Assembly: GCA_019638255.1 (NCBI GenBank)
Contig: JAHBUD010000001.1
Span: 2,294,001-2,358,000, forward strand
Origin: Cyclobacteriaceae bacterium
GTDB lineage: Bacteria; Bacteroidota; Bacteroidia; Cytophagales; Cyclobacteriaceae
DNA length: 64,000 nt
Direction of reading: 5' to 3'
The notes beneath the pieces are model-generated. The model was not told the origin of the DNA. It saw only the letters and a program-made list of their open reading frames with translations, and ran no database searches. The position numbers were made by a program, and so were the translations under genes. Of this stretch, positions 8,508 to 17,325 are shown one piece after another (position 1 is the stretch's first letter; each line of letters begins with the position of its first letter).

Positions 8508-10892
8508 ATGGAAAAATATATCTGTATACACGGGCATTTTTATCAACCTCCCCGCGAAAATGCCTGGCTTGAAGTAATAGAAGTACAAGACTCGGCACAC
8601 CCATATCACGATTGGAATGAGCGCATTTCAGCAGAATGTTATGCCCCCAATGCTGCTTCGCGAATACTCGAAGGCGGGGTTATCAAGGATATTGTAAATA
8701 ACTACAGCCGCATAAGTTTCAACTTTGGACCCACGCTGCTATCGTGGATGGAGGAGTACGATAAGGAAACTTATCGCGCCATTCTTGAAGCTGACAAAGA
8801 AAGTGAAAAGGTATTCGAGGGTCATGGCTCGGCCATCGCACAGGTTTATAATCACATGATCATGCCGCTCGCCAATGAGCGCGATAAACACACGCAGATT
8901 ATTTGGGGCATACGTGATTTTGAACACCGTTTTGGTCGGCACCCGGAAGGTATGTGGCTGGCGGAAACGGCTGTCGATACGGCTTCGTTGGAAGCGTTGG
9001 CGGCACATAACATCAAGTTTACCATTTTGGCACCGCGGCAAGCAAAAGCCTTTAGAAAAATAGGCGATGAAAACTGGACAGAACTTAATGGTTCTGGTAT
9101 CAATCCACGCAAAGCTTACCGGGTTAACCTGCCTTCCGGGAAAAGTATAGCCGTATTTTTTTACGATGGCGATATCGCACAAGGCGTGGCCTTTAATGGC
9201 TTGTTAAATGATGGCGAAAAATTTTCACAGCGGTTACGCCATGCTTTCGATAAAGATGACACTGAACCCCAACTAGTTCATATTGCCACCGATGGTGAAT
9301 CCTATGGCCATCATCACAAACATGGCGATATGGCATTGTCGTTCTGTATTGATCACATTCGCAGGTTGAAGCACAACCACCTGATGAACTATGGTCAATT
9401 TATAGAACGCTTTCCACCGTTGTATGAAATTCAACTTCATGAGGACAGTTCATGGAGTTGTGCACATGGTGTGGAGCGCTGGCGTAATAACTGTGGCTGT
9501 AATACCGGTGGTAACCCTACCTGGAACCAGGATTGGCGCAAACCCTTGCGCGAAGCGTTGGATTGGCTGCGCGATGAGCTGGTAAAGATTTATGAAACAC
9601 AAGCTTCAACCATATTAAAAGACCCATGGAAGGCTCGCGATGAGTACATCCATGTTATCCTGAAACGGAACGATGAAAATATCCGCAAGTTTCTGAAGGA
9701 TCACTGCAGTAAAGATGTTGATCAGAACAAAGTGTTCCGGTTGATGGAAATGCAACGTAACGCACTGCTGATGTATACCAGTTGTGGTTGGTTCTTTGAT
9801 GAGATTTCCGGTATTGAAACCGTTCAGATTTTGCAATATGCCTGTCGTGCCATTCAGCTGTTGCATCAAACAGCCGGGGCTGATTTTGAGGAAGAGTTCA
9901 TTCGCAGGCTTGAAAAAGCTCCGAGCAATCTTCCGGCTTTTGAAAACGCAGGCAATATTTACAGGCGCCAAGTGCTGCCTTCGAAAACAAACCTGCAACG
10001 GGTGGGTATGCACTATGCAGTGGCCTCGTTGTTTGAGGATGATCCGGAGGAAACCCCCGTATTTAATTACACCACTACCAATGAATTCTTTTTACGCAAG
10101 GAAGCTGGTGAACAAATTCTTTCCCTTGGCATAACCCGTGTACAGTCGAATGTTACCCGCTCAGAAAGACGGATGGCGTTTGCTGTGGTGTACATGGGCA
10201 AACACAACATCATCGGCAACCTGGCACTGGATATGGATCCTGTTGATTTCGAAAACATGAAGTTCCGTGTGGTTGCTGCTTTTGATGAAGGAAGACTTGG
10301 GGATGTACTTGGTTACATGCAAACCTATTTTGGGCCCGACAAATACACGCTATGGCATTTGTTTAAAGATGAAAAGCGCAAAGTACTCGACATGATTACC
10401 CAACAAAGTATGCGTGAGTTGGAAGAATCGTTGCGCAGGGTGTATAACCGTGATTACCCGTTGGTGAATGCTTTGTCGAATAACGATATACCGATACCGC
10501 GTGCATACACCACTACGTTTGAATACATTCTCAATGCCGATTTGGGGCATTCCTTTGAGTCGGAGAAAATAAATGTGAAAGAGATTGAGCGCATCATGGG
10601 GGAGATGGTGAAGTGGGAACTGACCATTGAAGACCCGGACAAAATTGAACGACTGGCAGGGGAGAGTATTTACAAGGAGCTAAAACGCATCAGCGCAGAG
10701 CGCAGTAACCTGAAGCGCATCGACCGGTTAAACCGGTTATTTCCACTCTTGCAGAAGTTCAGGCTGGAGCCGATCCTTTACAAGAGTCAGAACCTATATT
10801 TCGAAATGTCGAAAGAAAAGGTTTCTGAGAAGCCAGAATGGATGGAGCAATTTAAGTTACTGGGGGAGAACTTGAAAGTGAAGGTGGAGTAG
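8508..10892 (+). CDS. GH57 family protein (DUF3536 type), alpha-glucan hydrolase or transferase
   Basis: The 794-aa product begins with HGHFYQPPRENAW, the GH57 region-1 signature. Further on it has MWLAETAVD, where Glu is the expected nucleophile, and ATDGESYGHHHKHGD, where Asp is the expected acid/base. The C-terminal half is mostly helical and resembles DUF3536. GH57 enzymes act on alpha-1,4/1,6 glucans with retention; this subfamily often sits in glycogen clusters but is poorly characterised, so hydrolase, transferase or branching activity cannot be separated. I chose ATG 8508 over an upstream TTG at 8499. No signal peptide is visible, so it is probably cytoplasmic. It closes the cluster, and the next gene is convergent. 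Confidence 0.85.
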   Translation: MEKYICIHGHFYQPPRENAWLEVIEVQDSAHPYHDWNERISAECYAPNAASRILEGGVIKDIVNNYSRISFNFGPTLLSWMEEYDKETYRAILEADKESEKVFEGHGSAIAQVYNHMIMPLANERDKHTQIIWGIRDFEHRFGRHPEGMWLAETAVDTASLEALAAHNIKFTILAPRQAKAFRKIGDENWTELNGSGINPRKAYRVNLPSGKSIAVFFYDGDIAQGVAFNGLLNDGEKFSQRLRHAFDKDDTEPQLVHIATDGESYGHHHKHGDMALSFCIDHIRRLKHNHLMNYGQFIERFPPLYEIQLHEDSSWSCAHGVERWRNNCGCNTGGNPTWNQDWRKPLREALDWLRDELVKIYETQASTILKDPWKARDEYIHVILKRNDENIRKFLKDHCSKDVDQNKVFRLMEMQRNALLMYTSCGWFFDEISGIETVQILQYACRAIQLLHQTAGADFEEEFIRRLEKAPSNLPAFENAGNIYRRQVLPSKTNLQRVGMHYAVASLFEDDPEETPVFNYTTTNEFFLRKEAGEQILSLGITRVQSNVTRSERRMAFAVVYMGKHNIIGNLALDMDPVDFENMKFRVVAAFDEGRLGDVLGYMQTYFGPDKYTLWHLFKDEKRKVLDMITQQSMRELEESLRRVYNRDYPLVNALSNNDIPIPRAYTTTFEYILNADLGHSFESEKINVKEIERIMGEMVKWELTIEDPDKIERLAGESIYKELKRISAERSNLKRIDRLNRLFPLLQKFRLEPILYKSQNLYFEMSKEKVSEKPEWMEQFKLLGENLKVKVE

Positions 10893-10935
10893 TGACATTT
10901 GAGAGTAAGCTGACCGTAAGGATTTTGCGTCACGT

Positions 10936-13383
10936 TTACTTGTTTTTCATGATTTTATACTCGATGGTTGAGTACCCCGCGTTTCCGTCTGTACTGATGC
11001 CTTCGATAATACTTGTAACAGTAGTTTCATCGTCATGATTAAAAAATGATACAGAAACTCTTCCGGATGAATCTGTTTGTAGGTATGGAGCCCAAAAAAG
11101 TGTAATACGTCTATCAGGTTTGATATGTTCAGGGTTTTGAACATCGTATTTGGGCGCATAGAATTCCCGTTCAAGCTGAAACCCAGTACCCACAGGCGTA
11201 ATTGAATTTTCAGTGGTTAAATTCAAATTGGTTGCTCCTCTTTTTGTGTAGAAGCCGATAGCCCCATTAGCACCTCTAGCGCCAAAAATGGCTGCATCTG
11301 CACCTTTCCATACGGTATAACTTTCAATGTCCTCAACTGGAATTGAATTCAACATTTCAATTTGTACTGGAATATCATCGATCATTATCAAGGGCTCGGT
11401 TCCTGAATTTATTGAGTTCACTCCTTGTATTAGTATGTTCCAGTTTTGTCCGCTACCGCTTATTTGAACGCCAGCAACCCTGCCTTGAACAAGTTGGAGT
11501 GGATGAAACTGATTGACAAGGGCTACATTATCTGAAATTTTGACGGTAGCTGAACCTTTTCCGAAAGTTTTTGAATAACCGGTTTGTGTGTCTTCTCTTT
11601 TTGCGTGTACCTCCACCTCTTCAAGCAGAACAACTTTTTCATCAAAGTTGTAGGCTTTATCAATGTTTCTTCGCATTACACTTTTTGTAATAAAGGCTTT
11701 CTCAAATTCATTTTGAGTTTCTTTTAGTGTTAATAAGGGAAATTTCAGGAGCGGAGAGTCGTGTAGTTTATCGATTAGTATTTTGACTGACTTGCTTCCC
11801 TTTCTTGTTTCACCCTGAAGCATCACATTGGACGAATCAAAATAGATAATGTTGTTTAGTTCAAATTCTCCCTTTGAATTAGTGCTAACTGATCTTGATT
11901 CAGGTATAGGGTAAACAGATAAGTACGAAACGTTGCCGTTAATGATGGGCTTGTTATTATAGCGGTCAACCATTTTGCCTTTAATTGTTAACCCTTGTTC
12001 AAATTTATACGCTGAAGACTCCCATTTTTGTTCCAGGGCATCTTTAAAAGTAAACCTTCTCCAGCCTTGGGTAAGCAGGAGATAATCCATGGCTTGTTCA
12101 CGATCTTCGTTGTTGGGATTAAAATAGTATCCTGGCGACTCGATATACCCTGTAAGCTCCGAGGATAGCAACAGGTATGCATTAATATTTTCTTTGTTTT
12201 CATCAATAAACACTTGTTGATTGTCGCATATACTTAGGGAAAGATCCGCTACTATGGGTTTTCCACTGGCATCAGTTGCCTGGATATCCAGTTTTACGAG
12301 TTCCCGTGGAGCGTAGGTTGTCTTGTTACTGTTGATAGTAAAAGTCGTCTGAGTTTTTTGGTCAATAAAAATTAACCTTTCGGCAAGTGGCACTCCGTAA
12401 CGGTCGGTTATTGTTATTTGAGCTATGCCTGAAGGGAATTCAGCTTTTGATATTTTAGCTATTGCAATATTAGTAGAAAGGTCTGCATGGGCTGAATAAC
12501 AAACAATTCCTCGCGTGTGAGCGAGGATGTAAATAGTTTTAAGACTTTCGTAATCCGTAGTCTGTATCTTAACGATAATATCGTTTGATGCGGTTAAATG
12601 GTTGACTGATATCGTCAATCCAGACGCTTTGCTTTTAGGTAGAGTTGCCTCAATTTCAGAATTTTCGATTGTAGCTGTATATAGTTTGTCTTTTTGAGGC
12701 GTAATATGAAATACACCCATGCCCAACGCGTTACTTTTAAATTCACAGACTACCTGATTTCCTTCCATAATTTTCCCTTTTACAATTCGTCCAAGCCCAT
12801 CTGTACCGATTGCCTTAAAAGCAACTTTGCTAAGGATGCCGTTAACAAGATGACCTCCTTCAGGGAAGAACTGGAGGTCTAATTCGTTGTCCTTGATATC
12901 ATGGTTATTATTAGTTGTGGATGATTCGCTGTTCCATATTTTAATTGAGCGATGAAAGAAATATTCTTCTCCACTATTTCTCATCCAGTTTGTATAGGCC
13001 CGTACCAGGTAATTTCCGGAAGCTAACGAATCAGGTATAGGGAGGCTTCCGGCTGTTGATCCGGTTAATGAAAAAAGTTTTAAAGTTTGTACAAGGTGTC
13101 CATGTTGATTAATTACCTCAACATAAATTGTACGACTTAGCGTTGAAGGTTCGTGATAGACCCCTGCGGTAAGATATACCTTGAACCACATTGTTTCACC
13201 GGTCGTATAGTAGGGTTTGTCAAAGTGGATGTAAATTTTCTCAGGTGGTGATTTTTCGATATAGGCAGAAAAACCTGCCACTATTTTTTCCAATGGATCT
13301 ACTGATATGGAAAATGAAAATAGAAGAACAGTGATCAGGATTACGAGTAGAATATTTCCGATGGTAAAAAGTACAACTCTCAT
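10936..13383 (-). CDS. Barrel-less TonB-plug protein with MG2-like domain
   Basis: The 815-aa product starts with one hydrophobic segment (about 5-30). An MG2 (macroglobulin)-like domain follows, with FDKPYYTTGETMWFKVY, then several beta-rich segments. Near 480-540 there is a carboxypeptidase-regulatory-like domain. At about 640-740 lies a TonB-receptor plug-like domain (GRVAGVQISG, IDDIPVQIEMLN, ARGANGAIGFYTKRG). No 22-strand barrel follows; the protein ends some 70 residues later. It is therefore not a classical TonB receptor. Such proteins occur in Bacteroidetes but their role is unknown to me; envelope attachment or partnering with a separate barrel is possible. ATG 13383 is preferred over a TTG at 13395. 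By eye it looks more AT-rich than its neighbours (not computed). Confidence 0.75.
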   Translation of the reverse strand: MRVVLFTIGNILLVILITVLLFSFSISVDPLEKIVAGFSAYIEKSPPEKIYIHFDKPYYTTGETMWFKVYLTAGVYHEPSTLSRTIYVEVINQHGHLVQTLKLFSLTGSTAGSLPIPDSLASGNYLVRAYTNWMRNSGEEYFFHRSIKIWNSESSTTNNNHDIKDNELDLQFFPEGGHLVNGILSKVAFKAIGTDGLGRIVKGKIMEGNQVVCEFKSNALGMGVFHITPQKDKLYTATIENSEIEATLPKSKASGLTISVNHLTASNDIIVKIQTTDYESLKTIYILAHTRGIVCYSAHADLSTNIAIAKISKAEFPSGIAQITITDRYGVPLAERLIFIDQKTQTTFTINSNKTTYAPRELVKLDIQATDASGKPIVADLSLSICDNQQVFIDENKENINAYLLLSSELTGYIESPGYYFNPNNEDREQAMDYLLLTQGWRRFTFKDALEQKWESSAYKFEQGLTIKGKMVDRYNNKPIINGNVSYLSVYPIPESRSVSTNSKGEFELNNIIYFDSSNVMLQGETRKGSKSVKILIDKLHDSPLLKFPLLTLKETQNEFEKAFITKSVMRRNIDKAYNFDEKVVLLEEVEVHAKREDTQTGYSKTFGKGSATVKISDNVALVNQFHPLQLVQGRVAGVQISGSGQNWNILIQGVNSINSGTEPLIMIDDIPVQIEMLNSIPVEDIESYTVWKGADAAIFGARGANGAIGFYTKRGATNLNLTTENSITPVGTGFQLEREFYAPKYDVQNPEHIKPDRRITLFWAPYLQTDSSGRVSVSFFNHDDETTVTSIIEGISTDGNAGYSTIEYKIMKNK

Positions 13384-13757
13384 CACGGTACACAATATCT
13401 AAATAGGTTAACATGACGAAATAAATCTAGCGTATTTATTCGCCCATGCGAAAGTAATAAATTTGAGATGACCCCGTGCGACAGTGGATTAAGTAATTTA
13501 TTTATCGGTTAAAATCCCGATCACATCAATAATCGAAAAGTACCATTGCTCGGTTTTGTCATCCCAATTGGCTCTTACTTTCTTGGCTTCAAATAATTTT
13601 ATAAAACTCATCGCTATCCAATCTATTTTCACTTATTCGCTTTTCAAGTTCATGATGCAGTTAAAGCTTTGTACTCATTTACGATTGATTTCAATTTATC
13701 ATACTCAACCTGAATTTCTCTTGTGGGAGACTCTGAGAAGAAGTAAGAATGGATAAG
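13384..13757. other. Intergenic stretch with degraded coding remnants
   Basis: Apart from the Bro-N fragment, the minus-strand frame directly after the amidohydrolase TAG stop stays open for about 36 codons, to TGA at 13650-13652. It includes SPTREIQVEYDKLKSIVNEY, which is coding-like and helical but has no own start and no family I can name. It may be the remains of another gene. A plus-strand 66-codon frame at 13556 overlaps both remnants and looks like chance. The 13384-13497 part should hold the promoter of the barrel-less plug gene, but I see no convincing consensus there. Confidence 0.4.
13498..13611 (-). pseudogene. Bro-N domain remnant (phage antirepressor/DinD-like), N-terminal 37 codons
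   Basis: A short minus-strand frame runs ATG 13611 to TAA 13498 and encodes 37 residues beginning MSFIKLFEAKKVRANWDD. It includes EQWYFSIIDVIGILTD. This closely resembles the start of Bro-N proteins such as DinD and phage antirepressors, which read (K)IRxxWd...eWYFSVvDVvgvLT. A Bro-N domain needs about 90-100 residues, so the gene is truncated right after the conserved IDVIGILTD block and the rest is missing. It looks like a leftover of a mobile or stress-related gene lost by deletion between the flanking accessory genes. Confidence 0.6.
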
Positions 13758-15170
13758 CTATTTCTCAAAAGGTACACTAACTAGCCTAAGTAAACCACCC
13801 CTCATTACATGTGTAATAGATCGAAAGTTAGATGCATCCACTGATGGGTCTTTTTCTAAAATGATAAGATCTGCCAACTTTCCGACTTCCAAGGTGCCAA
13901 AATCTCCTGATCTTCTCATAGCGATTGCTCCATTTTTAGTAGCCATAGGTATGATTTCGCTTGCTGGAATTCCGGCTCGCTGCATGGCTTCCAACTCATC
14001 ATAGATGGAAAGTCCATGAAGTGTTCCCGGATTACCGGCATCCGTAGATAACGCGATCTTGATTCCTGCCTCATGCACCAACTTGAGGTTGGTGTACATA
14101 GTTTTCTTCAGCTTTTCATCGTTCGCTTCTTCTGCAGCAATCATCGTCTCAAATTTTTCGTGTTCGCGGAAATAGTTAAAGAAGTTTTTTGCTGCAAGCA
14201 GCAGGTTTCGTGTATCCGGGTCAATCACTTTATTAGGATCATTTAAAGAAAATCCTTCTTTAAGTGACTTGTAAGCAATCGAATAACCGGAGATCACCAC
14301 CAACGTGGGACAATATATTACACCTGAATCCTTGGCAAGTTGAAGAAACTCATTATCCACCATCTGGTCATCCACACTATGAACCAGAACTTTAGCTCCC
14401 AAACGAATCGCCTCTTTGGCTTGATCTAATTCGGTAGCATGAACGATGAGTTGATTTCCATGCATAGAAATCTCTTCTGCCACCGCTTGCAGACTTTGCA
14501 TAAAGACGCTATCCTTCAAGTTGATACTCCAAATTTTGATACCCGTAGATCCGAGCTTGGTATTTCTTCTCACATACTCTTTACCAAATTCGGGAGAATT
14601 CAACGCCAGCATTTGCCTTGACGGAGGCACATTGAAAATATCCAACCGATCCTGGGGAAATGGTGTTAGCAAAGGGCCCGCAGCTGCTACATGTGGAGCA
14701 TTGAGATTATCCTCAGCTTTTTCCCGAAGATCAATGGTCCAATCAAATCCACCTACATCATAAACTCCGGTGACACCCGATCGAAGATATGTTTCAAAAT
14801 ACCGGTCAGGATTTCGTTTTTGTCTTGCCTGAAGACTATCAAACCGTAGCGTATCCCGAATATCGAGAGCATCGGGCCGTCCATCAAAAAATCCAGTTTG
14901 AGAGAAATGTACGTGAGCATCAACCAGACCGGGTGTGATGAATTTGCCAGACAGATCAGTGATTTCCGCACTTTTAGGAACTTCTATTTCTGGCCCGCCT
15001 ACGGCTACTATTCGTCCATTCTGGATTACTATTGTACTGTTGTTAATCGTATTTCCATTCCCATCAAATGCTGTAGCCCCGCGGAGTACAATAAAGGAAG
15101 ATTCGTAGTTTGGGTTACATCCAACTAGCAAGCTAAATCCCAATAGGATAATAAAGGCTGATTGTTTCAT
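13758..15170 (-). CDS. Amidohydrolase family lipoprotein (imidazolonepropionase-like)
   Basis: This 470-aa protein starts with a lipoprotein signal ending in LLVGC (Cys18), so it is probably anchored in the envelope. The amidohydrolase fold is clear: an N-terminal beta sandwich (VLRGATAFDGNG), the metal-binding HxH in LVDAHVHFS, later His residues in IVHATELDQA and KVLVHSVDD, the Asp in LSTDAGNPG and a closing beta segment (GKLADLIILEKDPS). These are metal-dependent hydrolases of C-N bonds. Secreted members are often annotated as dipeptidases or prolidases, but the substrate cannot be read from sequence. It stands alone on its strand between a Bro-N remnant and a Crp/Fnr gene. Confidence 0.85.
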   Translation of the reverse strand: MKQSAFIILLGFSLLVGCNPNYESSFIVLRGATAFDGNGNTINNSTIVIQNGRIVAVGGPEIEVPKSAEITDLSGKFITPGLVDAHVHFSQTGFFDGRPDALDIRDTLRFDSLQARQKRNPDRYFETYLRSGVTGVYDVGGFDWTIDLREKAEDNLNAPHVAAAGPLLTPFPQDRLDIFNVPPSRQMLALNSPEFGKEYVRRNTKLGSTGIKIWSINLKDSVFMQSLQAVAEEISMHGNQLIVHATELDQAKEAIRLGAKVLVHSVDDQMVDNEFLQLAKDSGVIYCPTLVVISGYSIAYKSLKEGFSLNDPNKVIDPDTRNLLLAAKNFFNYFREHEKFETMIAAEEANDEKLKKTMYTNLKLVHEAGIKIALSTDAGNPGTLHGLSIYDELEAMQRAGIPASEIIPMATKNGAIAMRRSGDFGTLEVGKLADLIILEKDPSVDASNFRSITHVMRGGLLRLVSVPFEK

Positions 15171-15251
15171 CTGTTTAGTATACTTGTTTCACCAGCTATT
15201 GTCTTTAAGTAGTATGACACAACAGTTGGCTGTGTACAATAAAAAATAGTC

Positions 15252-15869
15252 CTACGCCAGCGTGATCTTATTCCTGCCCAACTTCACCAAACCTTCTTCC
15301 TCCATTTTCTTCAACAAGCGTGATACCACCACGCGTGCAGTGCCTAGCTCGTTGGCTAATTGCTCGTGTGTAATGGTGAGTGTGTTGCTGTTGGCGAGGG
15401 TTGATTTTTTGCGGATGAAATCCAGCAAGCGTTCGTCTAGTTTTTTGAAGGCAATGGCGTTTACCACATCCAGTAGCTCTTCAAAGCGCTTATGGTAAAG
15501 TCGGAAAATGTAATCGAGCCATTCCGGATAATCTTTAATCAGTAAACTTACTTTATCAATGGGGATGAAAAGAATTTCGGTTTCTTCTTCCGCAACGGCT
15601 TTTATTTTGCTGGTGTCCTGGTGCATGCCTCCAAGGAATGACATGATGCAGCTTTCACCGGCTTTTATATAGTATAGTAATATTTCCCGCCCGTCTTCAT
15701 CGGTTCGCAATACCCGAATGCTGCCCTTGGTCACAATCGGTATGGCTTTGATGTATGCGTTTTCATTTAAAATTACTTCACCCTCCTTAAAGGCTTTGGT
15801 TATACCAAAGTCGGATAGTTTTTCTTTAAGGGATGTTGATCCTAATTCGGTGAGGTTGCTGAGTTCCAT
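15252..15869 (-). CDS. Crp/Fnr family transcriptional regulator
   Basis: The 205-aa protein has an N-terminal cyclic-nucleotide-type effector domain (about 20-125; the string ILLYYIKAGESCIMSF lies in the usual beta-roll area). A C-terminal winged helix follows (about 150-200) with LTITHEQLANELGTARVVVSRLLKKM, read here as LTITHEQLANELG then TARVVVSRLLKKM. No N-terminal Cys cluster for an iron-sulfur centre is present, so it is not a classical Fnr, and the ligand is unknown. Bacteroidetes carry many such regulators. The window also has two copies of a TGATTTAAATCA palindrome (32770, 39998) of the Crp/Fnr operator type. Whether this protein binds them is conjecture. A short unknown gene lies 10 nt upstream on the same strand. 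Confidence 0.9.
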   Translation of the reverse strand: MELSNLTELGSTSLKEKLSDFGITKAFKEGEVILNENAYIKAIPIVTKGSIRVLRTDEDGREILLYYIKAGESCIMSFLGGMHQDTSKIKAVAEEETEILFIPIDKVSLLIKDYPEWLDYIFRLYHKRFEELLDVVNAIAFKKLDERLLDFIRKKSTLANSNTLTITHEQLANELGTARVVVSRLLKKMEEEGLVKLGRNKITLA

Positions 15870-15879
15870 ATTCTTCAGA

Positions 15880-16152
15880 TTAAATATTCGGTAAACTTAC
15901 TGCGGGAGCATAAATCTTTTCGTGCTTATCAGGTATGCTCAGTTGTTCCTTGCTTTTGCAGTAAACAATAAAGCCCTTGTAGGAGGTGAGGTAAAGATGA
16001 GTAGAGGCAAAAATACCCGTCTTTGATTCAACTACCAATAATCCTTCCGCCTTGTGGAGAATGTTTTGAAAATCACGGATATCAATGCGGATGAATGCTC
16101 CGTTCATCCGCTGGGCTTGTTGGTGTTGCATGGCATGAATTGGTGCAATCAT
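15880..16152 (-). CDS. Small unknown protein upstream of Crp/Fnr regulator
   Basis: This 90-aa frame ends 10 nt before the Crp/Fnr start, which suggests co-transcription. The sequence has alternating beta-type strings (FIRIDIRDF, LLVVESKTGIF, YLTSYKGFIVYC) and no signal peptide or membrane segment, so a small cytoplasmic alpha/beta protein is likely. I do not recognise a family. An internal ATG 16 codons in (MNGAFIRID) is a possible alternative start, since the first residues (MIAPIHAMQHQQAQR) look atypical. Being real is supported by position and coherent strand predictions, not by a known motif. Confidence 0.55.
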   Translation of the reverse strand: MIAPIHAMQHQQAQRMNGAFIRIDIRDFQNILHKAEGLLVVESKTGIFASTHLYLTSYKGFIVYCKSKEQLSIPDKHEKIYAPAVSLPNI

Positions 16153-16203
16153 GGTGTAAAAAGTTTTTTGGTGAAAGAGTTAACTGACTGTTTTAACTTT
16201 CTT

Positions 16204-16274
16204 ACCGCGGAGGTGCGAAGACGCAAAGAATTTTAAATTTTCTTAGTGTCTTAGTATCTTAGCGTCTTTCGGTT
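16204..16274. repeat. Degenerate palindromic repeat of CGCAAAG type, copy 1
   Basis: This intergenic element begins ACCGCGGAGGTGCGAAGACG, runs through CGCAAAGAA and an AT-rich centre, and ends with a complementary half (CTTAGTGTC...TTAGCGTCTTTCGG). Each half is made of 8-10 bp words like (G)ACGCAAAG, and together they can fold as a long imperfect hairpin. A related element lies at 40859. Nothing in it looks coding. Confidence 0.6.
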
Positions 16275-16336
16275 TTTCAAGACATCAATCTTCATTTCCG
16301 AAGATAAGGAAGTTCGTGAAATGCCGGTAAGAAATA

Positions 16337-17314
16337 TCAGGCTGGAATTTTTCCCTTTTCTTCAAGGTAATTCCATACCAGGCTGCTGGCGCCTAAAATA
16401 GGAGCCGCCTGATTTTGTAAGGCAGAAGGGAGAATTTTAACTTTTCCGCGGAACAGCGGCATCAGGTTCGATTCCATGTGCTTGATGGTGGGCTTAAATA
16501 TCAAGTCGCCTGCAAGCGATAACCCACCAAAGAGAAATATGGCTTCCGGATCGGTGTGCACAACGGTTTCAGCCAGCTTCGTTCCGAGAATTCTTCCGGT
16601 GTACTCAAACGCTTCGCGTGCCACAACATCACCACGAATGGCTGCTTCGGTAATCATTTTTGTATTCAGGTTATCGAAGCTAATGCCGCGCAGCTCACTT
16701 GGTTCCAGGTGGTCGGCCAATAATTTGTAAACTGATCTTTTTATGCCTGTGGCAGAAACATAGGTTTCCAAACAACCTCGCTTTCCGCAGTTACAATACC
16801 GACCGGCATAGTTTACGGTAGTGTGTCCAAGCTCTCCGGCAATACCGTGCTTACCATTAATGAGCTGACCATTGCTTACAAAGCCGCTGCCAAGGCCGGT
16901 ACCCAACGTAATCACGATAAAGTCTTTCATTTTGCGCGCTGCTCCGTACACCATTTCTCCAACCGCTGCAGCGTTGGCATCGTTTGTAACCAGCACGGGC
17001 ACACCAAGGGGTTTGCTGAGCATTTCGGCCAGCGGAATAATGCCTTTCCATTTAAGGTTGGTGGCATGTTCAATGGTACCCTTGTAGTAATTTCCATTGG
17101 CAGCCCCAACCCCAATACCAACCAATGAATAGTCGGTGCCAAGGTTTGCTATTGATTCCCTAATAACTTTTGTCAGGTCGTTTATGAGGTCGGTTATCTC
17201 ATCGTGTTCCTGCGTTTTGATCCGATCCTGAAACAACACATTACCTGCACGGTCTACAATACCAAACTTGGTGTTGGTTCCTCCAATATCAATTCCAATG
17301 GTTATTTCTTTCAT
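16337..17314 (-). CDS. ROK family kinase, probable glucokinase
   Basis: This 325-aa protein has the ROK layout: an N-terminal phosphate-binding string IGIDIGGTNTKFGIVD, a second phosphate loop around ITLGTGLGSGF, the ROK ExGH motif in GELGHTTVNY, and the zinc-binding CNCGKRGCLE with its ROK Cys/His ligands. ROK kinases phosphorylate hexoses or N-acetyl sugars, or act as regulators. There is no N-terminal HTH, so this is an enzyme. It is the last gene of pgi-pfkA-ROK (11 nt after pfkA), which favours glucose to glucose-6-phosphate, but sugar specificity is inferred from context only. Confidence 0.88.
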   Translation of the reverse strand: MKEITIGIDIGGTNTKFGIVDRAGNVLFQDRIKTQEHDEITDLINDLTKVIRESIANLGTDYSLVGIGVGAANGNYYKGTIEHATNLKWKGIIPLAEMLSKPLGVPVLVTNDANAAAVGEMVYGAARKMKDFIVITLGTGLGSGFVSNGQLINGKHGIAGELGHTTVNYAGRYCNCGKRGCLETYVSATGIKRSVYKLLADHLEPSELRGISFDNLNTKMITEAAIRGDVVAREAFEYTGRILGTKLAETVVHTDPEAIFLFGGLSLAGDLIFKPTIKHMESNLMPLFRGKVKILPSALQNQAAPILGASSLVWNYLEEKGKIPA

Positions 17315-17325
17315 TATTAACCTGC

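Noticed and set aside
13556..13756. A 66-codon plus-strand frame in the gap between the plug gene and the amidohydrolase
   Set aside because: It overlaps two better-supported minus-strand remnants, has no family resemblance and an atypical composition.
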